Source: Mycteria americana (lineage: Eukaryota; Chordata; Aves; Ciconiiformes; Ciconiidae). From it: a stretch of DNA of 64,000 nt. The notes under the pieces were generated by a model. The model made no database searches. It was given only the letters and a program-made list of their open reading frames with translations, and was not told the origin of the DNA. A program made the translations under genes and the position numbers. The stretch spans positions 80,457,635-80,521,634 of the forward strand of contig NC_134365.1 of assembly GCF_035582795.1 (NCBI RefSeq). The letters are read 5' to 3'. Positions 1 through 32,185 of the stretch are shown here, piece after piece (within the stretch, counting starts at the first letter, position 1; each line of letters starts with the position of its first letter).

Positions 1-3000
1 TTTCCATTAGAGTTTCTGTTTCTCCAGGGACTTTGCCCTGAAAAACTATCTCTGTTAAATTTTCCATGATGGAGAAGACTTGTTTAACTCCACTTACATT
101 GACATTCCTGCGATGCAGAAGAGCAGCTCTCAGGATGTTGGACAAGCATCTTAGTATTCCACTGGTCTGAATTTCTGCTTCCTCAGACCAATGGCTCTCG
201 TTCCTCTGTATCTTCAGCACTCCTGTTACTTCTGTCAGTTTCTTAATGGCAAGGTCTTGTGATCTAATGTTCACTTCGTCAGCTTCCTCTGTGACTTGAG
301 AAAGAGAAGCAACTACTTGGTTGATTTCCATTGTGCTCTCAACTGAAATATTCAGGGCTGTTTTAATCAGGCTTTCCCGAAACTGAGCCTTAGGGAGCTG
401 GAGAGTTGGTGAGGCTTTAATATAGTTTAAGACTGAGGCTGCCAGATAAGCCAAATAACCTGCGCTAAAATAATCTCCAGTCTGGAGATAAGATGTCATC
501 GGTGCGCTTAAACCGCTCACTGAGGCCAGCAGTTCATGAAACACAACAGCTAGTGGTCGACTGTTAACTGGGTTCCGTACGCGAACATATAAACTCACTT
601 GGGTAAATGCTCCAAGAGAATCGCGGACTTGAACGTAAAGTGTCAAGGTGTACTTCTGAGAAGGCACTCCAACTGGGAGAAAAGATGGAGGAGTTTTAGG
701 CTGATAACCAAAGTACAGAATTGTGCCAAATGTATTTTCCTCCACAGAAGTTATTTTGGTAGTTTTGGGTACATTGGAAGCTACTATCACTTTATATGTC
801 AGAGGTAAATTGCTGTCAGAAAATCCACTGCATTGAACAACAAATTTTGTCAGGAAGGCTGTACCCCAATGTGGGTTGATGGTACACTTGCCAGCCCTAG
901 GAGGAGAATTTACCTTAAATGCATGTCTGTAGATTGAGGACCTACCATCCCAGGTAGTTACTTTTAACAGAAGTATGTAGGATCGATGTGCAGTCTTTGT
1001 AAAAGTCAGAGCATGTATAGACAGGTAAGCCCCAGACCTCCCCGTTGAGGTTCTGGAAGACCAGTCAAAGCTAATTTCTGTAGAGTTTTCTGAAAAAAGG
1101 GACCAGTAGTAGACTGGCTGGCTGTTTGTTCTACAATTTAGGCATTTTCCAGACAAGGCAAATCTCTCTGTTGGAATTAGAGTGCTACCACAGTTTTCAA
1201 GGCATGCCACGTTCAGAAGGAGTGGGGAGCCGGGCTGCACATCTACAGTTTGGTCGGCATAACTCCTCCTTCTATCCTTCTGAATTGCTAGACGAAAGTA
1301 GTACACAGTGTTTCCTGGGAGGGATTCTGGTGGCATTGCTTGAACTGGACCTGAGGATGTTAACCATTTCAAATCCCTCTGGGCCGGATGGCATCTATTT
1401 CCTGGGCTGACTTTCATGTTTTTATAGTCTGACACGTCTTTAGTGCAGTACCAAGTAAATGTGATTCCCTTTAGTCCTTCCTGTGAATCAGGATCGTAGG
1501 ATGCAGAGCCATCAAGAGTCCAATTATCAGAAAAACCCACTGTGCGGAACGTGCCTCCTGCAATATTTGCCACTAGATCGGTGCTCTCAATCTGAACATA
1601 AACTTTATCTGAGCCCCTGAGGACTGTTGTGGTCCTAATTGGGGTTATCGCAACAGTGAAATAAAACAGATACAACCCATAATCTAAAGTAAAACTGGGA
1701 ACAGTTAAGTGTATCATTTCTACGCCATACATCAAAGAAGAGTTTATTGGTTTTCTCCAGTCCGGAATAGTTGTTGTGTCCCGAACAGGATAGATTCGCC
1801 ACAAGGGCTTGATAGATATACCGACATTGCAGTCTACTAGCAATCTGACAAAGAGGTAAAAAGATGTCCCCCTTTTCTGGCGCAGGACAGAGGTGTGAAG
1901 AACAGGTTTCTGAATCTGCACGGTGTGTATGTAACATGCTTCTTTCTGGCAAGACACTGGTGCTTCTATGGTTTTTGCAGCATAGTTGTTGACTCTGACT
2001 CCTAAAAGAGCTGGTGTAAGTGCACTTCTGGTACAGTTCACTTTTGCCACAAACCCCGTGTATTTCTCTGGATCAAAGGGTAAAGCAGAGCGACGGACAA
2101 AACGTGTGGCATTTCTTACATGATCGTTGTATGTATATGTGCTATTCTGGAGAAGGTGGTCTTTTTGTGTTCCAAAAAGCTGCAGGTGGAAGGTCCACTC
2201 GCACTGTAGCATTGGATGTTGTGCAGGGATAAACCACACTAAATAAGTAAAGCTCTGCAGAAAAGAAGGACGGCTGCTGCTGAAAACATGGACTTCAAGG
2301 TCTCTTTCTGCCAGAGACCTAAACAAAGCCCTCTTCCGATTCATATAAAGATACATATTGAACTTGTACCACTGGAAGGCCACAAACTCTATGGAGAGTA
2401 AGTAGGAGAGCTCCTTGTGTTGGTAGAACACAGTGCGTGTGTTAGGGCCATCTGTGAAAGTGGGTCTGTTGTTTTCTTTGGTTGTGTAAAACGTTCCGTG
2501 GTTGTACCTGAAAATGTAAGTGCTCCTGTTGGTCTTTCCCTGGTGCAGGTTGACATGGGTGGGAGTTTCTCTGCCTGCAGTTAGGCTCAGGGTACCATTG
2601 AGTAGATGTAGTTCTCCTGTCAATTCCTCGAACCTCTTTCCATCAACATGAAAATAAATGCTGGCCACCACCACCTCACCCGGGCTCTCAGGTGTGGGAA
2701 TGGCACAGAAATTGCTCTGCAGAGTAAAGGAACTGTAGGAATGGAGCCAGCCTCCTATAGCTTGCGTGTCCACCAGTCTGTAGGCCAGTGTCCTTGGCGT
2801 AAGGGGCTGAAGCCTCCAGGAGAGGCTGACGGGCTCTTGAGGAACACTAAGGAGCTTGGAGCTGACACTGAGGACATGCAGCAAGTCAGGCTCTACCTTG
2901 AGAGAGAGGCTGAGGCTTATCTGAGGCATCTGCTCGATGCTGACTGAAGCAACATGGAGCCCGTGGTGCCTGTAGCGCACAGTCAAGTGGTAGCTGTAGT

Positions 3001-3679
3001 AGGTGGCACAGGTCTGATGCAACTCAGCTGTTGGGTAGACAGCAGGTGGTGGCGTGTCTTGGTGCTCACTGCTGGGAAGGAGAAGGGTAGAGGGGCTGCC
3101 TCCCTGGCTGCTGAAGCGGTACTGCCAGCTGGCACTCTTGAGGCGTGCACACCAGCCCAACTCTACTGGCTGCCATGCATGGATCAGGTGTGTCTGTGGC
3201 CAAAGCACGAACAGTCGCATATCCTGCCCAGACATCTCGATGCTCACATTGTGGTGAAAGCACTCGGGTGCAGCGCATGAAGCAGATGAGCATTGCACTG
3301 TAAGGAGGCTGGAGGCCATGGGTGGAGGAACGCTTCCCGGTAGGAGGCCTGTCTGCAGCATGACTTGGCCTGACCAGCGTGATGTGTTCATTACCCAGGC
3401 CGAGTTCAGGTACCAGAAACACCGTGGTGGGGGTGGTGGCTGCCCCTCTTTCGTCTCTGCCTCTGGTCGTGCTCCTGGGGCAGGCTGGTAACGCAGGTCC
3501 ATGGTGCTGTTCCACAGGCATGAGACCCAGCGCTCGTTGTCCCGCCGTTGAGAGACTTGTCCGTGAGGGCCCCGGCAGGTGACCAGCAGGGGTGGTGGCT
3601 GGAGATGGGGAGAGGAGGCCCTCAAGCCTCGGGGACAGCAGCAGAGCAGCTGAAGGAGGAGAAGATGGAGAGCTGTCAT
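1..3679 (-). CDS. PKDREJ: PKDREJ, N-terminal part (polycystin family receptor for egg jelly), runs off left edge
   Basis: Reading the minus strand from ATG at 3679-3677 gives 1226 codons without a stop or intron to position 1. The protein opens with a Leu/Cys-rich signal peptide (MTALHLLLLQLLCCC), then Pro-rich and Cys-containing segments. A long extracellular REJ-like region follows, with typical short motifs: FTWYC near residue 741, YYFRLAI near 795, TLTLYVQVRD near 1015 and VSLYVRVRNP near 1030. An amphipathic stretch after residue 1100 would lead towards the GAIN/GPS part. The mammalian protein is a single-exon gene of about 2250 aa, so the PLAT domain and channel-like membrane segments should lie left of the window. 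The family is sperm/testis-associated and linked to gamete recognition (established knowledge). Position beside TTC38, head to head, matches the mammalian locus and supports PKDREJ over PKD1-like paralogues. The frame is intact and shows no sign of decay. Confidence 0.9.
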   Translation of the reverse strand, partial: MTALHLLLLQLLCCCPRGLRASSPHLQPPPLLVTCRGPHGQVSQRRDNERWVSCLWNSTMDLRYQPAPGARPEAETKEGQPPPPPRCFWYLNSAWVMNTSRWSGQVMLQTGLLPGSVPPPMASSLLTVQCSSASCAAPECFHHNVSIEMSGQDMRLFVLWPQTHLIHAWQPVELGWCARLKSASWQYRFSSQGGSPSTLLLPSSEHQDTPPPAVYPTAELHQTCATYYSYHLTVRYRHHGLHVASVSIEQMPQISLSLSLKVEPDLLHVLSVSSKLLSVPQEPVSLSWRLQPLTPRTLAYRLVDTQAIGGWLHSYSSFTLQSNFCAIPTPESPGEVVVASIYFHVDGKRFEELTGELHLLNGTLSLTAGRETPTHVNLHQGKTNRSTYIFRYNHGTFYTTKENNRPTFTDGPNTRTVFYQHKELSYLLSIEFVAFQWYKFNMYLYMNRKRALFRSLAERDLEVHVFSSSRPSFLQSFTYLVWFIPAQHPMLQCEWTFHLQLFGTQKDHLLQNSTYTYNDHVRNATRFVRRSALPFDPEKYTGFVAKVNCTRSALTPALLGVRVNNYAAKTIEAPVSCQKEACYIHTVQIQKPVLHTSVLRQKRGTSFYLFVRLLVDCNVGISIKPLWRIYPVRDTTTIPDWRKPINSSLMYGVEMIHLTVPSFTLDYGLYLFYFTVAITPIRTTTVLRGSDKVYVQIESTDLVANIAGGTFRTVGFSDNWTLDGSASYDPDSQEGLKGITFTWYCTKDVSDYKNMKVSPGNRCHPAQRDLKWLTSSGPVQAMPPESLPGNTVYYFRLAIQKDRRRSYADQTVDVQPGSPLLLNVACLENCGSTLIPTERFALSGKCLNCRTNSQPVYYWSLFSENSTEISFDWSSRTSTGRSGAYLSIHALTFTKTAHRSYILLLKVTTWDGRSSIYRHAFKVNSPPRAGKCTINPHWGTAFLTKFVVQCSGFSDSNLPLTYKVIVASNVPKTTKITSVEENTFGTILYFGYQPKTPPSFLPVGVPSQKYTLTLYVQVRDSLGAFTQVSLYVRVRNPVNSRPLAVVFHELLASVSGLSAPMTSYLQTGDYFSAGYLAYLAASVLNYIKASPTLQLPKAQFRESLIKTALNISVESTMEINQVVASLSQVTEEADEVNIRSQDLAIKKLTEVTGVLKIQRNESHWSEEAEIQTSGILRCLSNILRAALLHRRNVNVSGVKQVFSIMENLTEIVFQGKVPGETETLME

Positions 3680-4116
3680 TGCGGTATGAGGTGAAAGAGA
3701 GGAGGGAGCACAGCCGCTGGAGCGCAGCCTGACGGAGGTTGACAGTTGGGGAGTCCCAACTGTCCGAGAAGGTCTTCTAGGATACCAGAGCCTCCTCCCC
3801 ACCCTCCTCCTCCGCACAGCTGGTAAGAAAGGTATTTAACTTTAGAAACAGCACATCGTGTGTGGATATACCCGATGCCGCAAGAAACAAGTATTTCAGG
3901 GCCAATAATCTACACAAAACACATCCGCCGGCAGCACCGCGGACACTCTCGGTAACACGGGGGCTCGGGAGGGAGCAACTGCCAACGGGCCGCGCACCGC
4001 CCCCGGCAGCCCCGCCCGCTGCTGGCCCGGCCCCGCTGCTGGCCCGGCCCCTCCTTCAGCGGGGACGGGAGGCTTGGAGCCGTCAGACGGCGGCAGCCGA
4101 GCCGCTGGGCGGGGTC
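3680..4116. promoter_or_regulatory. Divergent GC-rich promoter between PKDREJ and TTC38
   Basis: The 437 bp between the two start codons becomes strongly GC- and CpG-rich from about 3930, and the island continues through TTC38 exon 1 to about 4460. It contains GC-box-like strings (cccgcccgc, gggcgg). I saw no clear TATA box near either start. The genes are transcribed away from each other, so a shared bidirectional promoter is inferred; transcription start sites cannot be seen in the sequence. Confidence 0.6.
4018..4051. repeat. 17-bp perfect tandem duplication in the TTC38 5' region
   Basis: The unit gctgctggcccggcccc occurs twice back to back (4018-4034 and 4035-4051), about 65 bp before the TTC38 start codon. 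It lies in the probable 5' UTR or core promoter and duplicates a GC-rich Sp1-like stretch. Confidence 0.85.
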
Positions 4117-24658
<20,542 letters not shown>

Positions 24659-26217
24659 AGTCTTTCCTCTGTGCTTCAGCTGAAATAGCAATAAGCTTAC
24701 CAATCAAAGTCTGGGTGCAGGGAGTGGAGGGGTGCTATGCTGTAAACCACGCTAGAGATTCATGGTAGCTAAGAGTACCCTATGAGTCAGAGATCTGACG
24801 ATGATTTCTTTAAAAAAAAAAAAAATATACAGCTGTTGCATTTCAGGAGGTTGTAACTTAGATGATTCCACAAGGAAGGAAGAAGGTAACCTGCTGATAA
24901 TGCACAGCTTTCTGAAGCATCCCGGGACACTGCTTTTCTGGTATATTTTCCTGAAAGTTCCCTCTAACCCTGATTATATACAGTACAGTAACAGTGCCTG
25001 GATTTCAGTCATTCATTGGCCCAATTTGTTCCTTCGTTAATATGTTAAATAATCAGTAAACTGCTCAGCTGATTCAAATGGATCTTTTAAACATAGCTAA
25101 TAGGAAAGTATGAGGCCAGAGCCAATAACAGGCATGAACTGAATTCCATATCAAGCTTCCAGTCCATTCAGGCATGAGTCCCAGACTCTGGCATTACAGA
25201 TCTGTCTGCATTCAGGATCTCTTTCCAGGTGCATATTTTTAAACTCCCTCTCACAAAATGTTAAACTTTTTCATTTCAATATAGCACCTCAGAGCTTTCT
25301 GAAATTACTGTGTGAATGAAACCAGACATGAGGGATAATAGCTGGCTGTGACTATTCTAACATGTGTACTCCCTTGGCACTTTTAAATCTTTCAGAAAAA
25401 AAGAAAAAGCCTGGATTTCAACTAAAACAGTACCATCTCTGAATGGTAGTTTGGACTGGTGTCTTTGTGCTTACCTGAGCTTTTGGAAAGTCAGGCCTTA
25501 CTACCATCTCAATAGCATGAGTCCCTACATGTTAGCAAAGTAGAGTTTAAAACCGATGTTAAAGCATGCACTTTATAGAGGTATCTCAGAGCAGGTGAAG
25601 ACTGGAAGGGAGCCATAGAAAGAGAGCTAAGGGGAACTGACACAAAGCTTTGTCCTGGCCCAAGTGATGTGACAAGCTTTGGTGCTGCAAGTGAGGCACA
25701 ATATGAGCCGTGTACCTCTATGAAGTTCTGGTGCCTCTGGATTCCGGCAGTGCAGCAGAGCTAACATTGTCTTGCAACAGTAATCCAGAAATCCCTAATG
25801 AAGGGAAAGGTGGTATTTCAGACTGAAACTGAACTAATGCCTCCTCTTCTTCCCGAAGAGAAATGCTACACTCTTCAGCTGCCCAAGCTCTGGCTTTGGT
25901 ATCACATCTGCAAGGTGTCCTGGACACACACATGCCTGCCCCTCCTTCCTGTCCAGCTCGGGCTCTTTCTATTACTATTTACTATTTCTATTACTATTTA
26001 CTATTATTTTTAATCAGTGCATTTCAAGCAATGACTTTAGACATAACTTTTTACTCAAGGAATATAATAAGTCTTATTAGGGAACAAAAGCCTGAGAAGT
26101 CTGCTGGCTGGCTATGAAGTGTGTAGTTTATGTGATCCATTGCTACACAAACTTAAGAATGACAGTTGTAGTACTTTTGATATAATGTGATTGAGAATTT
26201 TGCTTTACATCAATAAA
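24659..26217 (+). other. TTC38: TTC38 3' UTR (inferred)
   Basis: The sequence after the TAA stop has no further coding content. The first canonical AATAAA I found on the plus strand is at 26212-26217, giving an inferred 3' UTR of about 1.55 kb. Further AATAAA sites at 27086-27091 and 28251-28256 would allow longer forms. A small tandem repeat of tctattactatttac lies near 25970-26005. Confidence 0.5.
26212..26217 (+). terminator. TTC38: Candidate TTC38 polyadenylation signal AATAAA
   Basis: Canonical hexamer AATAAA, 1.55 kb after the stop codon and followed by T-rich and TG-containing sequence. Assignment rests on position only. Confidence 0.4.
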
Positions 26218-29200
26218 TTCAAAGATGTGCTCAGTTGAGCAGCACGTATATGAGTTCTCTGCCTGTATGGATGAAGCTTTTAAATGGGTTATTCAGCTTA
26301 CTTTCATAAACCTGTAACAGATGCAATCCTCTTTGCTCCCATGAATGTGACTAGAAGCTTTTTTATTCAACAAGTACTACACCTTTTGCCCATAAATAAG
26401 AACTTCTGGCCTTCTATCTTATCTTCCCCTTATTTTCATCTAAAATACTCGAACCACTGTGTCTTGCTCCACCACGCTATGCTGAATCCTTTTCAGTTAC
26501 TATTACGAAAAATAATTAACAAGCAGGTAGCTCAGTGGGAAGAACAATATGAGAGGAAGAACAAGCAGAGGAAGAACTTGACCAAGGACCATGCTGACTC
26601 CTAAAAGCTCACCTGCTTATATCTAAGCAGAGGGGTTAGTTGAAAAGCAGTTGATACAAACTTTATATAAACATCTTCTGCTTACAAATGAGATACTGGT
26701 TTTGCCCAGGTTATGCAAACAAACACAAACACAAACACATCCCTATCCTTGCTTTTGTTCTATCTTTGCCACACTGCTAAAGTTAGCACGCCATCCCTCC
26801 CAGTCTCCGTGGCACTTCTTTTTCTGGATTAAGAGCGGCAGAGGTCCTTTGTGCTGTGCATCAGAATTTGAGCCTGGGCAGTAACTTCCCTGCCAGTGTT
26901 ATATCAGGAGACCTCTATTTTTAACATTGATGGTATTTTTCATGATCCCCAGAGTGACTGCAAGGGCAATACCCCCACTTTAGAAGCCTTTTCTGAACTG
27001 CTTTCTTAGTCATCTGTGCTGAGACCAGCACAGCTCAGTTGTCTCTACGGTTTCTTCAGCGTTAGCTGTTTCTTGTAGCTCATGCAATAAAAGAGGGAGC
27101 TGGTGATGTTCTGTTGGACTTCACTACTGTCAGACCCAGTACTGCAGTATTTGTAACAATTCTGTTAATATCAAGCAAGCTGAACAAAAAGGTTCTTTAG
27201 AAAAATCTTTGCTCCAGTGGGTCTAGGTTTTAGGACCCATTAAAAGAATTGTTAAAGACCTGTCTCGCTTAGACTGTTCGTGCTGTACTAAAACGATTTG
27301 TGATAGGTATCGGACACTGCTGTGAAAGCACACCTGTCACCCATCATCTAAGGCCTTCCCTAGGCTCCTGCCACTCAACTCCAAAGCCTTCCAGTACTAC
27401 AGCTTACTGGTTTTGTTGGGGAAGAAAGCGTATCACAGCATCAGCAGTATCATGACCAACTATTGTAGCAGGTACACTCCTTTTGAGTCTTTTTTTTGTT
27501 TGCAAATCAAGACCAGATTTATTACCCCAGGGTGAAGCATGTTTTTTTAAACAAGTTTTCAACCCATGTTTTCCTGAGAAAGGCATACATATAGATCTTT
27601 TCAAATACAAAATAAAGGCCTCAGTCAGCTGCAGGAACCTCTGCAAGTGATAGCTTCTTTTAACTTCGTATGCGTAGCTACTGACCAAGACCTTTCAAGA
27701 GGATATTATGCCTACCTGTGTACAGCCACCACGCAGTCTCACAGGCCACGACAACTCTTGGCATTGGTGAATGGGCTTGTTCCGAGGTCTTGAGTCTTTT
27801 TCCTGAAAAATGGCATTGCATTTGTTTTGCAGACTCCCACTCGCAGCTGCCTTGTCTTGGAGACGCAAGAAGCCAAAGAGCAGCTGTGCCAGAGGGCTGC
27901 ACATTCACAGCTTTCACTTCTTCAGCGCTGTCACCAACGTAGCATCTTTTTTTGCAGAGGCTTGAATGTGCCAGGATGCAAAACAAAGCCCCAGAGCCTT
28001 GCAGGGGCGAGGAAGCTGTGCTGACACCATTCCATTTCACAGATACCTCACGATGCTCTCCATCTTAATACCTGAAGGGTTTTGGGCGGGGTGGAGGGAG
28101 GAGACCGGAGTAACAGAGCTGCTGACCAGCTGACTGCTAGGATTGCATCTGTCCTATGCTTCATTGTAAGCAAACTAGCTGGTTGGCACCCCAACTCACA
28201 GGGGTAGACTGAAGGTAAAATGCAACAAACTTGCTAAGACTTTTTTTTTAAATAAAAAATTTACAGTGGTGCTGCTCATGGCACATTCTGTAGTAGTATT
28301 CTCTAAACTCTTTCTGCATCTTGAAATGTGAGAAGTAGTTATTCCCGCAGTTTAAAGACATGACCAAAAAGCAGGCATCCAGAAGTCAAGAGCAGCAGTA
28401 TCTGTGCTCATGAAGAGCCCCTATAATGCCGTGCCTAAAAGAAGGTAAAGTTACTGGATTAAACACAGAATGTGCCCTCAGCAAATGCATTTTTAGCCTT
28501 TTCTGAACAAGCTTGTTCTGAATTCACTTATCGAATTCCCTGAAAGCCATTAACCACATTATAATATAAGGTTAGTGAATGAATGAGGCAGATACAGCAG
28601 GGCAGTCAATAACGTGCTTTTAGGCAATCCAGAAATCCAAGAAAAGCATCAGCAGCAACAAATCGAAGTGCTATGATCACACATAGGCTATTTCAGAGAA
28701 AAACATAGCCCACAAGTGGCAGTCTCAATAGGCAGTGCTAGGATTGTCAGAAAAAAGCCAATATGGTTTCTGCTCAGAGTCACTAGGAACGAAAAAACTA
28801 CTTCCAAAATTCTGTTGGTTTTCATGAAAACACACTTTGATTTGGTCTTACCTTGAAGCTGGCTTGTTGCAGCAACAACTGGAACCATAATTCAGTCCAG
28901 CGGCTACACAGCTGCCACACAAGGCATTATTCTTTTCCTCTCACACACTATGCCTTTTACCAAGCTCAAAGGGCAAAGGATTACTGTCAGCCTGTGGCAA
29001 GCATGGCATTTCTCTTGCAAGGTGTTTTGCTTGGCATCAGTTAGGAAGAGGCTGAGGTGCCAGTAGGTGGGAGAACCTTTTTGTCTTTATGCTCTATCCT
29101 CCTGCATTCAGAGTATGTTTTTTTCTAGCTTTCTTCCCACTTCAGCTCAGCTGTCCAGACTGAAGTTCTTGTTCTCCTTCCCCAGAGCAGCTCTCATCTA

Positions 29201-29554
29201 CAGTCCAACCCCGCACCGATTAAATAGCCGGTATCTTGTGCACGAGAGTTGTACCCCCACCCGGCAGCATTTCTTGCCAGACCTATGGAAGTGCAGTTTT
29301 GACAAGGTGAAGCACAGTACTGGAGTTCCCACTTCTTCCCTTGTCCTTCCTCTAGATTTTGCGATTTGGACTGATTTTAAGTTGTCAGCATCTCACTGGC
29401 ATTCTCCATATACTTGCCTGTCTTGTAGCTTACAGGGGTAGAGGGAAGTGCAGCACTGTGTCTTATAGGTGCTTAGTTCAGATTCTTTAAAAGTTCCTCA
29501 TCTAGATATTCAAAAAAGTACATCCTTAGAATAAGTCAATACCTGACTACTTCT
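26218..29554. other. Intergenic gap between converging TTC38 and PARP12
   Basis: No gene recognised. Open frames of up to 124 codons (for example 29067-29441 plus and 27678-28040 minus) have no start context, splice partners or family motifs that I recognise. The gap could hold extended 3' UTR sequence of either gene. Confidence 0.55.
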
Positions 29555-29559
29555 ACATA

Positions 29560-30116
29560 TGTTGTGGTTTAGCCCCAGTCGGCAATTAAGCACCACACAG
29601 CCGCTCGCTCACCCACCCCCACCCCCCCCCACCCCCCGGCAAAGAGCAAAAGTAAGAAAACTCGTGGGTTGAGATAAGAACAGTTTAATAATGGGGGGGG
29701 GGGGGATGTAACGAAAAGGAAAACAACAAGACAGAGAGAGAGGAAAAAAAAAAAACGGGGGAAAAACAAGTGATGCAACTGCTTGCCGCCCGCCAACTGA
29801 TGCCCAGCCAGTCCCCAAGCAGCGATCGCTGCCCCGCAGCCAACTCCCCCAGTTTCTATACTGAGCATGACGTCATATGGTATGGAATAGCCCTTTGGCC
29901 AGTTTGGGTCAGCTGTCCTGGCCGTGCCCCCTCCCAGCTTCTTGTGCGCCCGGCAGAGCATGGGAAGCTGAAAAGTCCTTGACTAGTGTAAACATTACTT
30001 AGCAACAACTAAAACATCAGTGTGTTGTCAACATTATTCTCATCCTAAATCCAAAACACAGCACTATACCAGCTACTAGGAAGAAAATTAACTCTATCCC
30101 AGCCGAAACCAGGACA
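29560..30116 (-). mobile_element. Solo LTR A, bird ERVL-like family
   Basis: On the plus strand it starts tgttgtggtttagcccc and ends gaaaccaggaca, the reverse complement of a bird ERVL-like LTR that reads TGTCCTGGTTTC to CCACAACA. It is flanked by a perfect 5-bp target duplication ACATA (29555-29559 and 30117-30121). It includes the family's TATA segment (reverse of actgagcatgacgtcatat) and a C/G-rich simple stretch at about 29613-29705. No internal retroviral sequence remains, so it is a recombined solo LTR. It lies downstream of PARP12 in the same orientation. Confidence 0.93.
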
Positions 30117-30505
30117 ACATATTAAAACCAGTAGTTCTGCTACTATGTCACCTTATTCTTTCCCCTTTTTTAGGACTTTAACAACTGCTCAGGGCAGCTG
30201 TTTAATTACATAGAATCCAACCAGACTACCACAGTACTTAATATTAAGGGTATCTTGGTTAGGAAGTTCATTTACAGAAATATTCTCCATGAATCAGACT
30301 GCATTCTATCCTTCATACTTAGCTAAGCATCTACACTAAAATGCAAAACCACATGCATGCAGTTCCCTGGTTTAGAAACAGATGAAAGGAAGACACTGAG
30401 CATGCGTATTAAGTGGCTAGTTCACTAGGTCTGTTTAGTTGTGCCATAAGTTTATGTATGGAGACAAACTGCACAATAACAAGCAAAAAGTGAGTGAAAA
30501 CACAT

Positions 30506-30511
30506 TTTATT
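30506..30511 (-). terminator. PARP12: Candidate distal PARP12 polyadenylation signal
   Basis: AATAAA on the minus strand, about 1.68 kb after the stop codon. Which of the two signals is used cannot be told from sequence. Confidence 0.35.
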
Positions 30512-31633
30512 TGCAAATATGGCAAAGCTCAATGACTCAGGAACTCTACAGGCAAACAAAAGTGAGAGAGATCTTAAAAAGCGGTAAAATCTTCCCCTTT
30601 TAATGCATTACTGACACACGTTTTCATTTAGTTCTAAGACAGTAATTTTAATAAGATTTCCTAGTTTTATATACTTCCCCATCCTCTTGGTAATTTGCAA
30701 ACTTTGAGTAGTATTTGCAGTTGACAGATTTGTATCAAAGATGCAAATAACTGGGAGGCTATTCGTGTTACTGTAAAGCTTATCTGAAAGCAAAAATTAC
30801 TATTCCTCTGTCCTCAGCAACAGTTTCCCTCTTAACAGCTAGACTGCCTGAATAAGACATCTTTGTACAGAGGGCCTTCAGTTAGATTAACTTACACACT
30901 CCCTATTAAAATTCAGTAGAAACGATACGAGTTTCTGTGTTTTCTTTTTGGGAGAATAAAAAGCATGTAACAATAAAAAAGGGCTTAACCACCATTAGTA
31001 AGGATCTACATCACTGACAGAGACAAAGCAAGTTTATCAAAAGCAGACCCAGGGAAGCAGTATCCAGGATCATCCACAGCTACCTCAAAACACGAAGAGG
31101 AACTACACTGGTCAGCGAGTTCTCACCGAGTTGCCCAACGCAATGTGGGCAACAAAACACGTATACGAAGTGTCTTAGGACAGCAGTTCTACCACTGGCC
31201 TCGAGAGAACATAACTGGTCTCTTCCAGTCATGTCATATTTCTGGAAAAATGAAAATATACGAATAGGACAGAAAATATCAATGCTTCTTAAGATGTTTC
31301 TCCTGTCCTATAGCATTTGCTAAGCAAATGTCTACATTGAGAAAATACGTGGCCCCATTCATGTGAAAGCCTGGCTCATTGTGACACAGCTTTTATATAC
31401 TTACGGCCATCAGTTGCAACCAAACCACCAAATTTTAGTATCTGGTTATTGTGACTTGGTTGTGACTTACACAGTTTCACTTGAGCTCTATTTTTGTATA
31501 TGTCACCCAGTAAGTTACTGCAGATCTGCAAAAAGAATTTGATCCAACCATTTTCTGATCCAAACAGTAGCTGCCATTGTACAGATGAAACTTCCCCACT
31601 TGAGAACTTACGACATGGATTTAAAATAAGCTT

Positions 31634-31639
31634 TTTATT
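31634..31639 (-). terminator. PARP12: Candidate proximal PARP12 polyadenylation signal
   Basis: AATAAA on the minus strand about 550 bp after the PARP12 stop codon, the nearest canonical signal noticed. Confidence 0.35.
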
Positions 31640-32185
31640 TCTTTGTTTTACCATTTTAAACTTGAAACTAGTATCAGCATTAACAAGTAGCACTTTGTAA
31701 ACTAAGTCAAGTCATTCTTACGTACGCTGACTTGTTTAGAATTGTGATAGACGAGAAGATGAAGAACAGCCGTATTTGCACTGAAAAGGATCTTTGACTA
31801 CTAAAAACTTGAGAGTTTGCCTAAAAACTACTGTACTGTTAATCTTTCTCTTAACTGAACTGTTTGCAAAGAGAAATCCTATCTATTTCTAAGAAAATGC
31901 ATTCACAATTATTTGCCCACAGAAGTCATAACAGTCCATTTCCCATCCCATGGTTCTGATTTTTCTGCTATGGTTATCCAAATGTCTATGCTTCATGTAA
32001 GAGAGGAAGAGGAGAAGACAAGGCAATTAATCTCAACAAATGTAACGTCCGTTTTGACAGCCCTCCTCAACACAGAAATTCTTTGGATTAACATTCTAAA
32101 GGATTGTATTAAAAAGAAGTCATCAAGTATGAGAACACCTGCAATACAGAAAACAAGATGAGGGATACAAACAGCTCTGGTCCCT

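Larger units (their letters stand above)
30122..32185 (-). other. PARP12: PARP12 3' UTR and downstream region
   Basis: Non-coding sequence after the PARP12 stop codon. Two canonical minus-strand AATAAA signals (TTTATT on the plus strand) lie at 31634-31639 and 30506-30511, giving inferred 3' UTRs of about 0.55 kb and 1.7 kb. Nothing else was recognised. Confidence 0.5.

Noticed and set aside
3066-3521. Minus-strand open frame of 151 codons
   Set aside because: It is out of frame with the PKDREJ coding sequence that occupies the same strand.
27404-28040. Minus-strand frames of 94 and 120 codons between TTC38 and PARP12
   Set aside because: No splice partners, no homology that I recognise, and overlapping frames on both strands; likely random.
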